DNA of 35,459 nucleotides from a bacterium (lineage in GTDB: Bacteria > Planctomycetota > Planctomycetia > Pirellulales > Pirellulaceae). Shown here piece after piece: positions 17,440 to 26,188 of the stretch. The notes below the pieces were generated by a model. It made no database searches, was not told the origin of the DNA, and was given only the letters and a program-made list of their open reading frames with translations. Location: contig WGNR01000013.1 of NCBI GenBank assembly GCA_016124445.1, forward strand, positions 1 through 35,459, given 5' to 3'. Position numbers and translations under genes: made by a program. Positions within the stretch are counted from its first letter, which is position 1. Every line of letters starts with the position of its first letter.

Positions 17440-17745
17440 TTAGCTGAACTCGTCGAAATCGAGATGGTCGGCATCGATGCTACCAATGTCGATCGGACCG
17501 TTGGCGGGGAATTCAAACCGCGGCTTGACGGCTGATTCGGATTTGACCGGATCGTTCTGATCGACCGCTTGAGCGCGGATTTTTTGGCTCAGCACGGCGG
17601 CATCGTACCAAGAGAAGCTCAGTTCCGGGTTGCTGGCATAGCGGCCTAGCGTTCGGAGTGCTTCTGCGCGGCGTGCGTCGCTGAACAAAAACACGTATCG
17701 TTCTTCACCCTTGACCAGTGCTAGTACGTTGATCTCTTCCGTCAC
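17440..17745 (-). CDS. Hypothetical protein upstream of xerC
   Basis: A small soluble protein of about 101 residues. The start is set at GTG 17745 because GGGAGG lies nine bases upstream on the minus strand; an ATG at 17772 would add nine residues and swallow that site. The N-terminal half (INVLALVKGEERYVFLFSD) looks like two beta strands, followed by an Arg/Ala-rich helix (RRAEALRTLGRYASNPEL) and an acidic, disordered-looking tail ending in DADHLDFDEFS. I do not recognise the family. Close coupling to xerC (14 bases) hints at co-expression. Confidence 0.7.
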   Translation of the reverse strand: MTEEINVLALVKGEERYVFLFSDARRAEALRTLGRYASNPELSFSWYDAAVLSQKIRAQAVDQNDPVKSESAVKPRFEFPANGPIDIGSIDADHLDFDEFS

Positions 17746-17794
17746 GTGCCGCAGCCTCCCAGACATTTCCAAAACTCATCCGTGGTAAAGAAGG

Positions 17795-18724
17795 TTATCG
17801 GCTTTCGCCCCACCGGATCGCCAGTTGAGATTTCCCAGCACCGCCACGAAGTGAGAGCATTTCGGTGATATGCGAGTAGCAACAGAAACGAATGAAATCG
17901 TTGCTACGATCCAGAAAACCCTGCCAACCGCCATTTCGCGCATCGTCCAGAAAAAAGTAATACTTCTCGGCACGCTCTGTGAACACGGAATCATTTTCAC
18001 TATAGCTACGAATCTGAGAAATAATCGGGCGATCTTGCTGCATTGCCAGCGGCGGCTGCGTTTTGGGTGCATCGGGAATGAACCCGCTGGGATCAGGCCA
18101 GTCAGGCGGTAACCCTTCGACAGCAACTTGCTCCCCTTCCGGAGGCGTTGGCTGCGCGAATTCGTCGGTTTCAACCGGTGTTTGGGTCGCTAATTGCTCG
18201 CGAGCTAACGCGAACTCCGCTTCCCAGACGTGCGATTCGGGGATGTATTCTTCAGCAGCCGTGCCCCACGGCAGCCCATATCCTGGCGGAATAGGATGGA
18301 AGCCAGGATTGGTAGCGTACCAATTGACGGCCAGCGTCATACGCTTGGGGTAATAAGGAGAGTAGTCGGTCACCGAACCAACGACGACAGCATCGACACC
18401 CAACGTTTTACCGAGAGCACGAAGTTGCCCGACGTCGTTGATATCGCCGCCGTTGGCCTGCAGAGCACGCACGACCACGCCGACCGGAACCACTTCAAAA
18501 CCACGGATCGATTGCAACTGTCCGTAGTAAGCCAGCGTTACCTGATCCATGTCGGCAGTCGGAACATCGCTCTGATTATTGAACGGAATGATCGCGACGC
18601 GGGCCAACTGAGGAAACGGATTCTGAAAGCTCGGCTTTTGGCGCACCGTCGGTATGGCAGCGCAGCCGCTGCAAAGCAGAGTCAAACAGGCAATGGCAAA
18701 CCAGGTTCGCACGAGTGTCATCAA
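17795..18724 (-). CDS. Lipoprotein with CsgG/DUF799-like domain
   Basis: A lipoprotein of 309 residues: hydrophobic signal followed by the lipobox LCSGC (acylated Cys near position 21). Residues 40-130 (VAIIPFNNQSDVP, FEVVPVGVVVRALQ, LGKTLGVDAVVVGSVTDYSPY) have the pattern of periplasmic-facing CsgG/GNA1162 (DUF799)-type domains: a strand with IPF, then a helix, then a VDAVVVGSV strand. Such proteins act in the outer membrane or periplasm; the partner is unknown. A long Pro/Glu-rich stretch (about 185-230) follows, and the C-terminus (about 240-309) is a region of unclear fold. The next gene starts 50 bases downstream on the same strand. Confidence 0.75.
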   Translation of the reverse strand: MMTLVRTWFAIACLTLLCSGCAAIPTVRQKPSFQNPFPQLARVAIIPFNNQSDVPTADMDQVTLAYYGQLQSIRGFEVVPVGVVVRALQANGGDINDVGQLRALGKTLGVDAVVVGSVTDYSPYYPKRMTLAVNWYATNPGFHPIPPGYGLPWGTAAEEYIPESHVWEAEFALAREQLATQTPVETDEFAQPTPPEGEQVAVEGLPPDWPDPSGFIPDAPKTQPPLAMQQDRPIISQIRSYSENDSVFTERAEKYYFFLDDARNGGWQGFLDRSNDFIRFCCYSHITEMLSLRGGAGKSQLAIRWGESR

Positions 18725-18891
18725 TCGGGCAAGTCAGGTAGCCCCCCTGAACTGCACCTTGGCGCAACGACATTTCGCCGGCGCACCAAGACCGATGTCA
18801 GTTTCATCGGAACCTCGTTGAGCATCGCTTTATGCGAATCGAATTGATTCCGCAAATTAGAGAAACTTTGCGGCTGCTAGCAGTGCGAGCA

Positions 18892-19608
18892 TCACATCAG
18901 CGATCCCATGCTCGACAAACCAATCGGTTCGCGCGAGGTGAATGGTTCTCCGTAACGAGTACCGATTGCCTTGCCCCAGTACGAGGCCTCGTCGTGCAGT
19001 TTGTCCAGAAAGGTCGGGTACTCGCTCGGGCGGCCTTCGATAAACTGGCTGTGATAGCAACGAATCGAGGACAGCTTCTGCTCCCAATGCTCGCTGATGT
19101 CGAGCACGAACGCCGGTTGCGGGGTCATCTTCAGATGGACGCAGTAGTAGTTGTAGATTCGCTGCGGATGAAAGGGCTCGCCGGGCATCTCGGTTTTGCT
19201 GAGCTTGGCCCAGAATCGGGCGGCGTCGACAAGCTGCGTCGCAGCCAGATGATCGGGATGGGCATCTTCCCAGTAAGGGGCAAACAGCCAATTGGGACGC
19301 AACAGGCGAATGGCCGAGGCCAGCTTCTCCCGGGCTGCTAGCGTGGGCTCCAAGCTTCGATTAGGCAGACCCAAGTTGTCTCGCCAATCGACCCCTAAAA
19401 TCTCGGTCGCCGCCGCGGTCTCGGCGGCTCGCTTTTCAAGGCTTCCATACGGAGTAGGCTCGCCGGAGGTCAAATCAAGGATCCCGACTCGCCTTCCTTC
19501 CGCTTTGAATTTCAAAATGGCCCCTGCCATGCCTAGTTCGGCATCGTCGGGATGCGGGGCGATGACCAGGATATCGAGAGGGACGGCCGGCTTCATTTGA
19601 TCTGGCAC
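18892..19608 (-). CDS. bshB1: PIG-L family deacetylase, probably BshB1 (bacillithiol pathway)
   Basis: A zinc-dependent N-acetylglucosaminyl deacetylase fold of 238 residues. The metal motif is APHPDDAELG (H19, D21, D22) with the second site in DAHPDH (H117, H120). LDLTSGEPTPYGS, RAAETAAATEILGVDWR and a C-terminal YHSQFIEG match BshB1, which deacetylates GlcNAc-malate. The specific substrate is inferred from the family, and no bshA or bshC is in the window, so another amino-sugar conjugate is possible. Start is GTG at 19608; ATG at 19596 is an alternative. Confidence 0.75.
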   Translation of the reverse strand: MPDQMKPAVPLDILVIAPHPDDAELGMAGAILKFKAEGRRVGILDLTSGEPTPYGSLEKRAAETAAATEILGVDWRDNLGLPNRSLEPTLAAREKLASAIRLLRPNWLFAPYWEDAHPDHLAATQLVDAARFWAKLSKTEMPGEPFHPQRIYNYYCVHLKMTPQPAFVLDISEHWEQKLSSIRCYHSQFIEGRPSEYPTFLDKLHDEASYWGKAIGTRYGEPFTSREPIGLSSMGSLM

Positions 19609-19677
19609 TGTGGTTGGTATTCCTGTATTTAGCGAACCACGAACTGTTGCATCTCTGCCCTTGGTTGAACGTACTCG

Positions 19678-19947
19678 ATGTCTATCCGCACCTTGACTAT
19701 TTTGTTGCTGGCAACCCTGCTGCCGACTGGCTGTCGCGCGCCATTCTGGGCCAAGTCATCACCGATAGTCGAGAAAGAAGAAATCGTCGATACCTTCACT
19801 GATACTCAGGATGACGAATCCAACGAGGACAAGGAGGAAGAACTCGATTCAAAAGGCCTGGCCAAGAAAAATGGCCGATCTCGCGATCCCGGCACCGGCC
19901 TCTCCGACCGCTCACGCGAAATCGAACGCAATCTAGGCTTCCGGTAA
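19678..19947 (+). CDS. Small predicted lipoprotein
   Basis: An 89-residue protein with a hydrophobic signal and lipobox LPTGC (acylated Cys at 19), followed by a very acidic segment (DTQDDESNEDKEEELDS) and a basic C-terminal tail (SREIERNLGFR). No family is recognised. It reads away from the deacetylase gene and is convergent with the M32 carboxypeptidase, 18 bases from its stop. The lipobox and local coding bias make it more likely real than a chance frame. Confidence 0.6.
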   Translation: MSIRTLTILLLATLLPTGCRAPFWAKSSPIVEKEEIVDTFTDTQDDESNEDKEEELDSKGLAKKNGRSRDPGTGLSDRSREIERNLGFR

Positions 19948-19965
19948 ACCCTCTCTTTGTCCAAC

Positions 19966-21486
19966 TTAATGTTGGATGCCGTACAGCGGGCCAAGTTTCG
20001 CGCGGAGGTAGCGAATCAGCGGGGTCGAATCGATCGGATCGCCGCAAACTCGCTCGACCAGTTCAGCGGCTGGATAGCACTGGCCTTCCTGGTGCACGTT
20101 CTCTCGCAACCAACCTAATAGCGGAGCGAACTCACCGGCGGCAAACATGGCGTCCAAGTCGCCCAAATCTTCGCGAGCCTGTTCGATCAACTGGGCCGAG
20201 TAGATATTGCCCAGGCTATAGGTCGGGAAGTAACCCATCAGCCCGGCACTCCAGTGAACATCTTGCAGGCAGCCATCGGCATCGTTGTGCGGCGTGATCC
20301 CCAATTGCTGCGTGTACTTCTCATTCCAGGCCCCCGGCAAATCTTTCACCGGCAGGTCGCCTGAAAGGAGTGCTTGTTCCAATTCGAATCGAATGATGAT
20401 GTGCAGGTTATAGGTCGCTTCGTCCGCTTCGACGCGAATCAGCGATGGCGTGACTTCGTTGATCGCAAAATGGAAGTCACCAATCGGTGTATCGGATAAC
20501 GCTTCCGGGAACGACTTCTTTGCTTCGCCGTAGAAGTGGCTCCAGAAGGCATAGCTGCGGCCGACGATATTTTCCCACAATCGCGACTGCGACTCATGGA
20601 TCCCGAGCGAAGCGGAGTTGCCGGGTGGAAGCCCGAACCAATCCTTGGACAAGCCTTGCTCATAGATTCCGTGCCCTGCCTCGTGCAACGTCGAGAAGAA
20701 GGCGGACGGGAAGAAGTTCTCGTCGTAGCGGGTCGTGATCCGAACATCGTACGGACCGATGGTCGTGCAAAATGGATGATGAGTCACATCGAGACGACCG
20801 GAGGTAAAGTCGAAGCCGATCTTGCTGGCTGCCTCGGTGCCAAACTTTTCCTGTTCAGCACGCGGATAAGTCCGTTTCAGAATATCCATGTTGGGCGAGC
20901 GTCCGCTCTCTTTGATCTCCGCAACCAAAGGAACCAACTGGTCTTTCAGGGTATTGAGCACCTCACGAACCTGGGCCGTTTTTGCTTCCGGTTCGTAGAA
21001 GTCCAGTAGCGCGTCATACTGCTCCCCTTCATATCCGATCGCTTCAGCCATTTCGCGGCTCAAGCTGACCAGCTTATCCAGGACCGGTTCGAAGGCACCA
21101 AAATTATCATCCGCTCGGGCCTTCACCCAGTTTTGCTGACCGATGATGCGGGCATGGCTGAATTCTTCGACCAGTCGCTTGGGAAGCTTGACCTGTTTCA
21201 GGTAATCGCTTTTCAGCCGACGAATGGTTGCTTCGGCCGGGCTGTTCGCCTCTTCGACCAGCGGTGAATCGATCAACTGCTCCAACCATTCACCGACGTG
21301 CGGATCGGTATTTCGATCGTGAATGATGCCAGAGAGCAACGAAATCTGCTCGGCGCGAAACTCGCCTGCGTTTTCGGGTAACATTACCCGTTCGTCCCAA
21401 CCAAGCAGATGGCCGATGTTTTCGAGCTTGGCAGTCTCGCGATAATGGTCGCAAAGTTGTTGGAATATCTTTTGATGATCTGCCAT
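19966..21486 (-). CDS. Carboxypeptidase M32 family metallopeptidase
   Basis: A cytosolic zinc carboxypeptidase of the M32 (thermostable carboxypeptidase 1) family, 506 residues, within the family's usual length. The HEXXH motif is H268-H272 (STLHEAGHGIYEQG) in a conserved context, followed by GIHESQSRLWEN, and HPFC/YDVRITTRY segments precede it. Such enzymes release C-terminal residues other than proline. The start at 21486 gives MADHQKIFQQL, avoiding 20 extra residues that run into pheT. It follows pheT by 23 bases and is probably part of the rpmI-rplT-pheS-pheT transcript. A small hairpin (TCCAAC/GTTGGA, 19960-19976) overlaps its stop. Confidence 0.93.
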   Translation of the reverse strand: MADHQKIFQQLCDHYRETAKLENIGHLLGWDERVMLPENAGEFRAEQISLLSGIIHDRNTDPHVGEWLEQLIDSPLVEEANSPAEATIRRLKSDYLKQVKLPKRLVEEFSHARIIGQQNWVKARADDNFGAFEPVLDKLVSLSREMAEAIGYEGEQYDALLDFYEPEAKTAQVREVLNTLKDQLVPLVAEIKESGRSPNMDILKRTYPRAEQEKFGTEAASKIGFDFTSGRLDVTHHPFCTTIGPYDVRITTRYDENFFPSAFFSTLHEAGHGIYEQGLSKDWFGLPPGNSASLGIHESQSRLWENIVGRSYAFWSHFYGEAKKSFPEALSDTPIGDFHFAINEVTPSLIRVEADEATYNLHIIIRFELEQALLSGDLPVKDLPGAWNEKYTQQLGITPHNDADGCLQDVHWSAGLMGYFPTYSLGNIYSAQLIEQAREDLGDLDAMFAAGEFAPLLGWLRENVHQEGQCYPAAELVERVCGDPIDSTPLIRYLRAKLGPLYGIQH

Positions 21487-21509
21487 CGTTTCTACCCCGT
21501 ATCTTTCAA

Positions 21510-23525
21510 TTAGGCCAACAACTTGGCGCCGGTCTTCTTGCCGCATGCATCCAGGATGCGAGCAATGGTTGCGTCAGCCTCTTCCCCGGTCAGTGTGCGG
21601 TCGTAGGCTCTTAACGTAACGGTAAACAGGACCCGCTTCTTGCCGGGGCCATCCGCCTTCGGATCGCGGAAGATTTCCTGGAAGTTGATCTCTTCGATTA
21701 GTTCGCCGCCGGCCTCCAGACCAACCTCTTCCAGGGCAGCCCAGCTGACATGCTCGTCCACAATCAGGTTCAAGTCGCGGTTCATGGCTGGATGCGTGCT
21801 GAAATCCTGATGCTGCGGAATGAGGACCGCAATCTTCATCAGTGCCCCTAGGTCCAATTCAGCCACCGTTGCAGCTTGTTGCAAACGGAATGCCTTGCGG
21901 GTGGCCGAGCTGACCACGCCCAGGTAGCCCAACGTCGTGTGGTCGACGGTCAGGTGTGCTCCCTGGCCTTCCTCGAACATCGGATCGGTGAACGGAATCG
22001 ACTTGACCTGGATGTTCGGATTGAGCATCGCGATCAATGTTTCCACCACACCCTTCATGTCATAGAAGCTGCGGCCACTGCTGATCCCGACCATGTAGCG
22101 TTCGTCGGGCAGCGCTTTGGCCTTGGGCAGATAAACCTTGGCGATCTCGTACAGATCAATCTCGGAATAGCTGAACTTCTCGTTATTCCGACGAGCGCCC
22201 AACAGGCTTGGGATCAAGCTGATCCGCAGGCGATCTTCTCCTTTGACCATCGGCATACTACTGGTCAAAGGTTCGCCCAAAGACCAGCCTTGGAAGGTCT
22301 TCGCCCAGACATCGTTGACCATGCTGCGTGTGAGGGTTTCGTCGAATCCCATCCCAAGCATGGCGGTACGAATCTTGGTGCGAATTCGATCAAGATCGCT
22401 TTGATGCGACGCACTGAGCGAAACGCCGGCGTGTTCTGGAATCTTATCGTAACCATGAATCCGAGCGACTTCTTCGACCAAGTCGATCTCTCGATCGAGA
22501 TCGCGCCGCCAACTGGCAGGAACGATGGTGATCGACTCGCTATTCTGGTGCGTCACATCGTTGCCAAGCTTTTCGAGAATCCGTTGAACTTCCCCCGGTG
22601 GAACTTCAATCCCCAGGACGCGCGGAATCTGCGATAGTCGCAACGTCACCTTGTGCCGGGCTGGGGGAAGCGAACCGGCATAGACATGCCCTTCGCAGAT
22701 CGTTCCACCAGCAGTCTCGGCAATCAGTTCGCAGCAGCGGCGGCTGGCCCAATCGATCATCTCGGGGTCGACTCCCCGTTCAAAGCGATAGGAAGAATCG
22801 CTCTTCAGCTTCAAACGCCGCGAAGTGGTTCGCACCGGCAACGCCGCGAACTGAGCCGCTTCGATCAGCAGATCGCTAGTCATTTCGTTGACTTCGGTCT
22901 CTTTGCCTCCCATCACGCCAGCCAGGGCGACAGCTCCGCCTTCGTCGGCGATAACGTAGTCGTCCGAACTGAGGATATATTCGCGATGGTCGATCGCCAG
23001 GAACTTCTCTTCTGGCATGGCCTGACGGACCGAGATCGTATCCCCTTTGAGCTTGTCCAGGTCAAACGCATGCAGCGGCTGGCCGATTTCCATCAGCACG
23101 TAGTTGGTCACATCCACCACGTTATTGATCGTCGGCAAGCCAATCGTCTGCAAGCGATTAGCCAGCCAAGCCGGGCTTTCGCCGATGGTCACGCCGACAA
23201 TGCTGCGGGCAATGTATCGCGGACAAAACTCTTCGTCCTCGATCTGCACGATCGTGGAACAGGCACCACCTACGGCATATTCTTTGATGTCAGCGTGAGG
23301 AACCTTCAGATCGAGATCGAACAGCACGCCCACTTCACGAGCGATACCGATGTGGCCGAGCCAGTCGGGGCGGTTACTGGTGACTTCCAGGTCGAGACAG
23401 CGGTCGTTGTCGACCGTCGCAGCCCCGTCGAAGTTCAGCCCGGCCAGGGTCAATCGATCGCAGACTTCCGCTTCGCTGATATCGAGATCGAGATAATCTT
23501 TCAGCCAATCCCAGGAAACAAGCAT
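21510..23525 (-). CDS. pheT: Phenylalanine-tRNA ligase beta subunit, short form without OB domain
   Basis: The beta subunit of heterotetrameric PheRS, which attaches phenylalanine to tRNA-Phe; beta carries editing and tRNA contacts. It is 671 residues against about 795 in E. coli. The protein runs straight from the B1-like start (VSWDWLKDYLDLD) to CLDLEVTSNRPDWLGH, so the EMAP-type tRNA-binding OB domain normally at about 40-150 is absent. The B3/4 editing, B5 and catalytic-like regions are recognisable, and the C-terminus carries the ferredoxin-like anticodon-binding fold (HPAMNRDLNLIVD to TLTGEEADATIARIL). It lies 61 bases downstream of pheS. Confidence 0.95.
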   Translation of the reverse strand: MLVSWDWLKDYLDLDISEAEVCDRLTLAGLNFDGAATVDNDRCLDLEVTSNRPDWLGHIGIAREVGVLFDLDLKVPHADIKEYAVGGACSTIVQIEDEEFCPRYIARSIVGVTIGESPAWLANRLQTIGLPTINNVVDVTNYVLMEIGQPLHAFDLDKLKGDTISVRQAMPEEKFLAIDHREYILSSDDYVIADEGGAVALAGVMGGKETEVNEMTSDLLIEAAQFAALPVRTTSRRLKLKSDSSYRFERGVDPEMIDWASRRCCELIAETAGGTICEGHVYAGSLPPARHKVTLRLSQIPRVLGIEVPPGEVQRILEKLGNDVTHQNSESITIVPASWRRDLDREIDLVEEVARIHGYDKIPEHAGVSLSASHQSDLDRIRTKIRTAMLGMGFDETLTRSMVNDVWAKTFQGWSLGEPLTSSMPMVKGEDRLRISLIPSLLGARRNNEKFSYSEIDLYEIAKVYLPKAKALPDERYMVGISSGRSFYDMKGVVETLIAMLNPNIQVKSIPFTDPMFEEGQGAHLTVDHTTLGYLGVVSSATRKAFRLQQAATVAELDLGALMKIAVLIPQHQDFSTHPAMNRDLNLIVDEHVSWAALEEVGLEAGGELIEEINFQEIFRDPKADGPGKKRVLFTVTLRAYDRTLTGEEADATIARILDACGKKTGAKLLA

Positions 23526-23586
23526 GATTCAGTCGTTCTTCGCAGTTGCTTGAAGGTCGATGTTTTGTGATGACGCTAGCCGAGAA

Positions 23587-24615
23587 TTAGAACTGGGCCA
23601 GGAATTTCGTGTTGCTGTCGTATAAATATCGAATGTCATGGATGCCGTGCCGCCGCATGCAGAGACGTTCGACCCCCAGGCCAAAGGCGAACCCGGTCAC
23701 TTCTTCCGGATCGTAGCCGACCGCTTTCAAGACGTTCGGATCGACCATGCCGGCCCCGCCGAATTCCAGCCACGTATCTTGCCAACGCATGTCGACTTCA
23801 ACGCTCGGTTCGGTAAACGGAAAGAACGAAGGGCGGAAGCGAATCTCGACATCGCCACCCAAGTAACTGGAAGCGAACAACCTCAGCACGTACTTCAGGT
23901 CGGCCATGGTTACGTTGGTGTCGACCAGCAGGCCTTCGATCTGATGGAACATCGCGTAGTGGGTCGCGTCGATTTCGTCGGGACGATAAACGCGCCCCAG
24001 CGATACGATCCGGATCGGCGGCTTATGGTTTTCCATCACCCGAATCTGCACCGTCGATGTCTGGCTGCGCATCAACTGGTTGCCGCCGCCGGTGCCTGAT
24101 GCCGCGACGTTCAGATAGAAGTTGTCCAGCGGATCACGGGCCGGGTGTTCCAGCGGGATATTGAGGGCCTCGAAGTTGTGCCAGTCATCTTCGATCTCCG
24201 GGCCTTCGACCGCAGAGAAACCAAGACGTCCCATGATGTCTTTCAGCTCATCGATCGTTTGGGTGATCGGATGAATGTGCCCCAAGCGAGGCCGCACGCC
24301 AGGCAAGGTAACGTCGAGCTTTTCCGACTTACCTTTGCCCCCGCCCCCCATGATCGCTTCGGTAGCGGACTGGAACAGTTCTTCCAGGCGAGTCTTCACC
24401 TCGTTGAAGCGTTTTCCAGCGACCGGCTTGTCATCTTTGGGGACTTTACCGAGATTCTTCTGGACCTCTTTGAGCTTGCCGCTCTTGGCGCCCAGATATT
24501 CAACGCGCGTCTCTTCCAGGATTTGTTTGTCGACCTCGCGAATGGCATTCTCGAAGGAATGGGCGGCCGATTCGACCAGGTCGTCCAACTGTTTGATGAA
24601 ATCGTTGAGTGACAT
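23587..24615 (-). CDS. pheS: Phenylalanine-tRNA ligase alpha subunit
   Basis: The catalytic alpha subunit of PheRS, 342 residues, close to the normal 330-350. An N-terminal coiled-coil arm (about 1-80, [20 protein letters not shown]) is followed by the class II core: [25 protein letters not shown] entry, [10 protein letters not shown] (motif 2 neighbourhood), and motif 3 in [18 protein letters not shown]. It ends at [16 protein letters not shown], as expected. The start is ATG at 24615; an upstream in-frame TTG would place the start inside a strong hairpin. Confidence 0.96.
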   Translation of the reverse strand: MSLNDFIKQLDDLVESAAHSFENAIREVDKQILEETRVEYLGAKSGKLKEVQKNLGKVPKDDKPVAGKRFNEVKTRLEELFQSATEAIMGGGGKGKSEKLDVTLPGVRPRLGHIHPITQTIDELKDIMGRLGFSAVEGPEIEDDWHNFEALNIPLEHPARDPLDNFYLNVAASGTGGGNQLMRSQTSTVQIRVMENHKPPIRIVSLGRVYRPDEIDATHYAMFHQIEGLLVDTNVTMADLKYVLRLFASSYLGGDVEIRFRPSFFPFTEPSVEVDMRWQDTWLEFGGAGMVDPNVLKAVGYDPEEVTGFAFGLGVERLCMRRHGIHDIRYLYDSNTKFLAQF

Positions 24616-24644
24616 GTTGCCTGTAAACTTCGTGCGTTTATGAA

Positions 24645-24675
24645 ACAAGCCGCCGAGTTGTCCTCGGCGGCTTGT
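24645..24675 (-). terminator. Perfect 13-bp hairpin between rplT and pheS (attenuator or terminator candidate)
   Basis: ACAAGCCGCCGAG (24645-24657) pairs perfectly with CTCGGCGGCTTGT (24663-24675) across a five-base loop. On the minus strand it ends 29 bases before the pheS ATG and is followed by only TTTC, so it is a weak intrinsic terminator at best. The upstream stretch after rplT is too short and poor in Phe codons for an E. coli-type pheST leader peptide. It may reduce read-through from rplT or be an RNA-processing site. Confidence 0.5.
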
Positions 24676-24732
24676 ATTATTGCATCTAGGTTATGGGCTG
24701 CCCATCCAAGGAGGGCCAGCCGATGGTCCGCG

Positions 24733-25089
24733 TTAGGCCGCGAGGGCAGCTTTGACTTGTTCGGCCACGGCGTCAAATGCACCTGGGTCATGAATGGCCA
24801 TCTCGGAAAGGACTTTCCGATCGAGGTTGATGTTGGCCTTCTTCAGCCCGTAAATGAATTCGCTGTAACGCAAGCCACGTTCGCGAGCGGCCGCATTGAG
24901 ACGGATAATCCACAGCTTGCGGAATTCACGCTTGCGGACCTTACGGTCGCGGTAAGCGTAGACGCCAGCTCGGACCAGGGTCTCTTTCACGGTACGCAGC
25001 AGATTGCCACGACCACCGCGATTACCACGTGCCTTCTTGAAAAGGCGTTTCTTGGACTTGTGACGGGCCTTGCCGTAAGTCGTTCTCAT
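24733..25089 (-). CDS. rplT: 50S ribosomal protein L20
   Basis: Ribosomal protein L20, 118 residues, the usual length. The basic N-terminal extension ([19 protein letters not shown]) binds 23S rRNA; the globular part has [20 protein letters not shown] and [19 protein letters not shown], all family signatures. L20 is an assembly protein of the large subunit. It follows rpmI after 124 bases, the standard pairing. Confidence 0.97.
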   Translation of the reverse strand: MRTTYGKARHKSKKRLFKKARGNRGGRGNLLRTVKETLVRAGVYAYRDRKVRKREFRKLWIIRLNAAARERGLRYSEFIYGLKKANINLDRKVLSEMAIHDPGAFDAVAEQVKAALAA

Positions 25090-25213
25090 CGTATTACCTT
25101 TCGTCCACTGGGCCCCGGTTTTGCCGGTGTTTGGTGCCCGCGTACTGAAAATCCGCCTTCAACGGCGACTCGCCCGATGCAAGTCAGCTCGATCGGCGGC
25201 GGAAACCCACCGT

Positions 25214-25417
25214 CTACAGGCTGTACTTGCCGAGCGCTTCACGCAAAGCCACCGATTCGGCTTCCGCCAGAACGGTCGTACCGCGGAGATTACGCTTCCG
25301 CTTGTGGCTCATGCGGTTGGCCAAGTGGCTGGTACCACACTGACGGTGCTTGATTTTGCCTTTTCCGGTGATCCGGAATCGCTTTTTGGTACCCTTATGG
25401 GTCTTCATCTTGGGCAT
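25214..25417 (-). CDS. rpmI: 50S ribosomal protein L35
   Basis: Ribosomal protein L35, 67 residues. Signatures are MPKMKTHKGTKKRFRITGKG and a C-terminal RNLRGTTVL. The start is ATG at 25417, giving the canonical MPKMKTH; a TTG at 25432 would add five residues, but GGGG just upstream suits 25417 better. It is the first gene of the rpmI-rplT-pheS-pheT-M32 group here; infC, its usual upstream partner, is about 5.5 kb away. Confidence 0.96.
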   Translation of the reverse strand: MPKMKTHKGTKKRFRITGKGKIKHRQCGTSHLANRMSHKRKRNLRGTTVLAEAESVALREALGKYSL

Positions 25418-25445
25418 AATGCCAATCCCCAATGAACTATGGGAG

Positions 25446-25480
25446 ACTCACTGTCCCCACAGGGACAATCTTCACTTGAG
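25446..25480 (-). promoter_or_regulatory. Candidate structured leader upstream of rpmI
   Basis: In the 298 bases between rpmI and the divergent phosphatase gene, TGTCCC (25452-25457) pairs with GGGACA (25462-25467) across a four-base loop, and outer ACTCA (25446-25450) can pair with TGAGT (25476-25480). It sits about 30-60 bases upstream of the rpmI start on the minus strand, where L20-binding autoregulatory leaders occur in other bacteria. L20 control here is inference. The rest of the gap shows no other clear element. Confidence 0.35.
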
Positions 25481-25715
25481 TGGAAACCCAATATTCTAGG
25501 GACATCTCCTGGAATGCGATAGGGGTAGGAAGTGGTTTTCGAAAAACGGGCCCGCGATTGACATTTTCGACGCAAACCATTGCAGTAACAAGTGTTAGCT
25601 AAACCACGCCGGTCAAATCATTTAATCAAACGGGGCAAAGACGCAAGCCCCCAGGCTGCTTCGAACAAATCGACTTCCAGTCCGTTTTGAACAATTCACA
25701 ACCGAGAAAAGCCCT

Positions 25716-26153
25716 ATGGCGCGTGAAACTATCCTCGCACTCGATCTTGAAGGAACCCTGATCTCCAACGCAGTCAGCCAGTTTCCACGCCCAGGCCTGC
25801 GACAGTTCCTTGGCTTCTGCGGCGCCGCATTCGAGTCGGTCTACCTGTACACGGCGGTTCGAGACGAACGATGCGGTCCAATCATCCAGAGACTGGTCGA
25901 AGAACGGTTTGCACCAGACTGGCTGCTTGGGATTCCACTCGTCCAATGGGATCGAAGCTTGAAGGATCTCGGCAACATTCCAGGCGTCTCCGTAAACGAC
26001 TGCCTGATTGTTGACGATAACCCCGACTACATCCTGGAAGAACAACGATCGCAATGGATCGCGATCGCGAAGTTCGAATCACCCTATCCCGATACCGATC
26101 GAGAACTGGAGCAGGTCCAACGACTTCTCGCGGAACGGCTCGCGATCGGGTGA
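25716..26153 (+). CDS. NIF-type HAD-like phosphatase
   Basis: A 145-residue HAD-superfamily protein of the NLI-interacting-factor type (FCP1-like fold without a large cap). Motif I is LALDLEGTLIS with nucleophile D10; the usual second aspartate is replaced by E12. Motif II is T46 in LYTAVRD, the lysine is K83 in RSLKDL, and motif III is D100/D101 in CLIVDDNPD. It resembles NIF-family phosphatases, including the segment FPRPGLRQFL after motif I. The substrate is unknown. It is divergent from rpmI and lies in the block separating rpmI from infC. Confidence 0.8.
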   Translation: MARETILALDLEGTLISNAVSQFPRPGLRQFLGFCGAAFESVYLYTAVRDERCGPIIQRLVEERFAPDWLLGIPLVQWDRSLKDLGNIPGVSVNDCLIVDDNPDYILEEQRSQWIAIAKFESPYPDTDRELEQVQRLLAERLAIG

Positions 26154-26188
26154 ATTCGGTCGAAGCCTGACGACAGCAACCATTCGGA

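Noticed and set aside
21876..23570. Long plus-strand frames opposite pheT
   Set aside because: They mirror pheT codon bias, have no ribosome sites and give low-complexity, non-family-like proteins.
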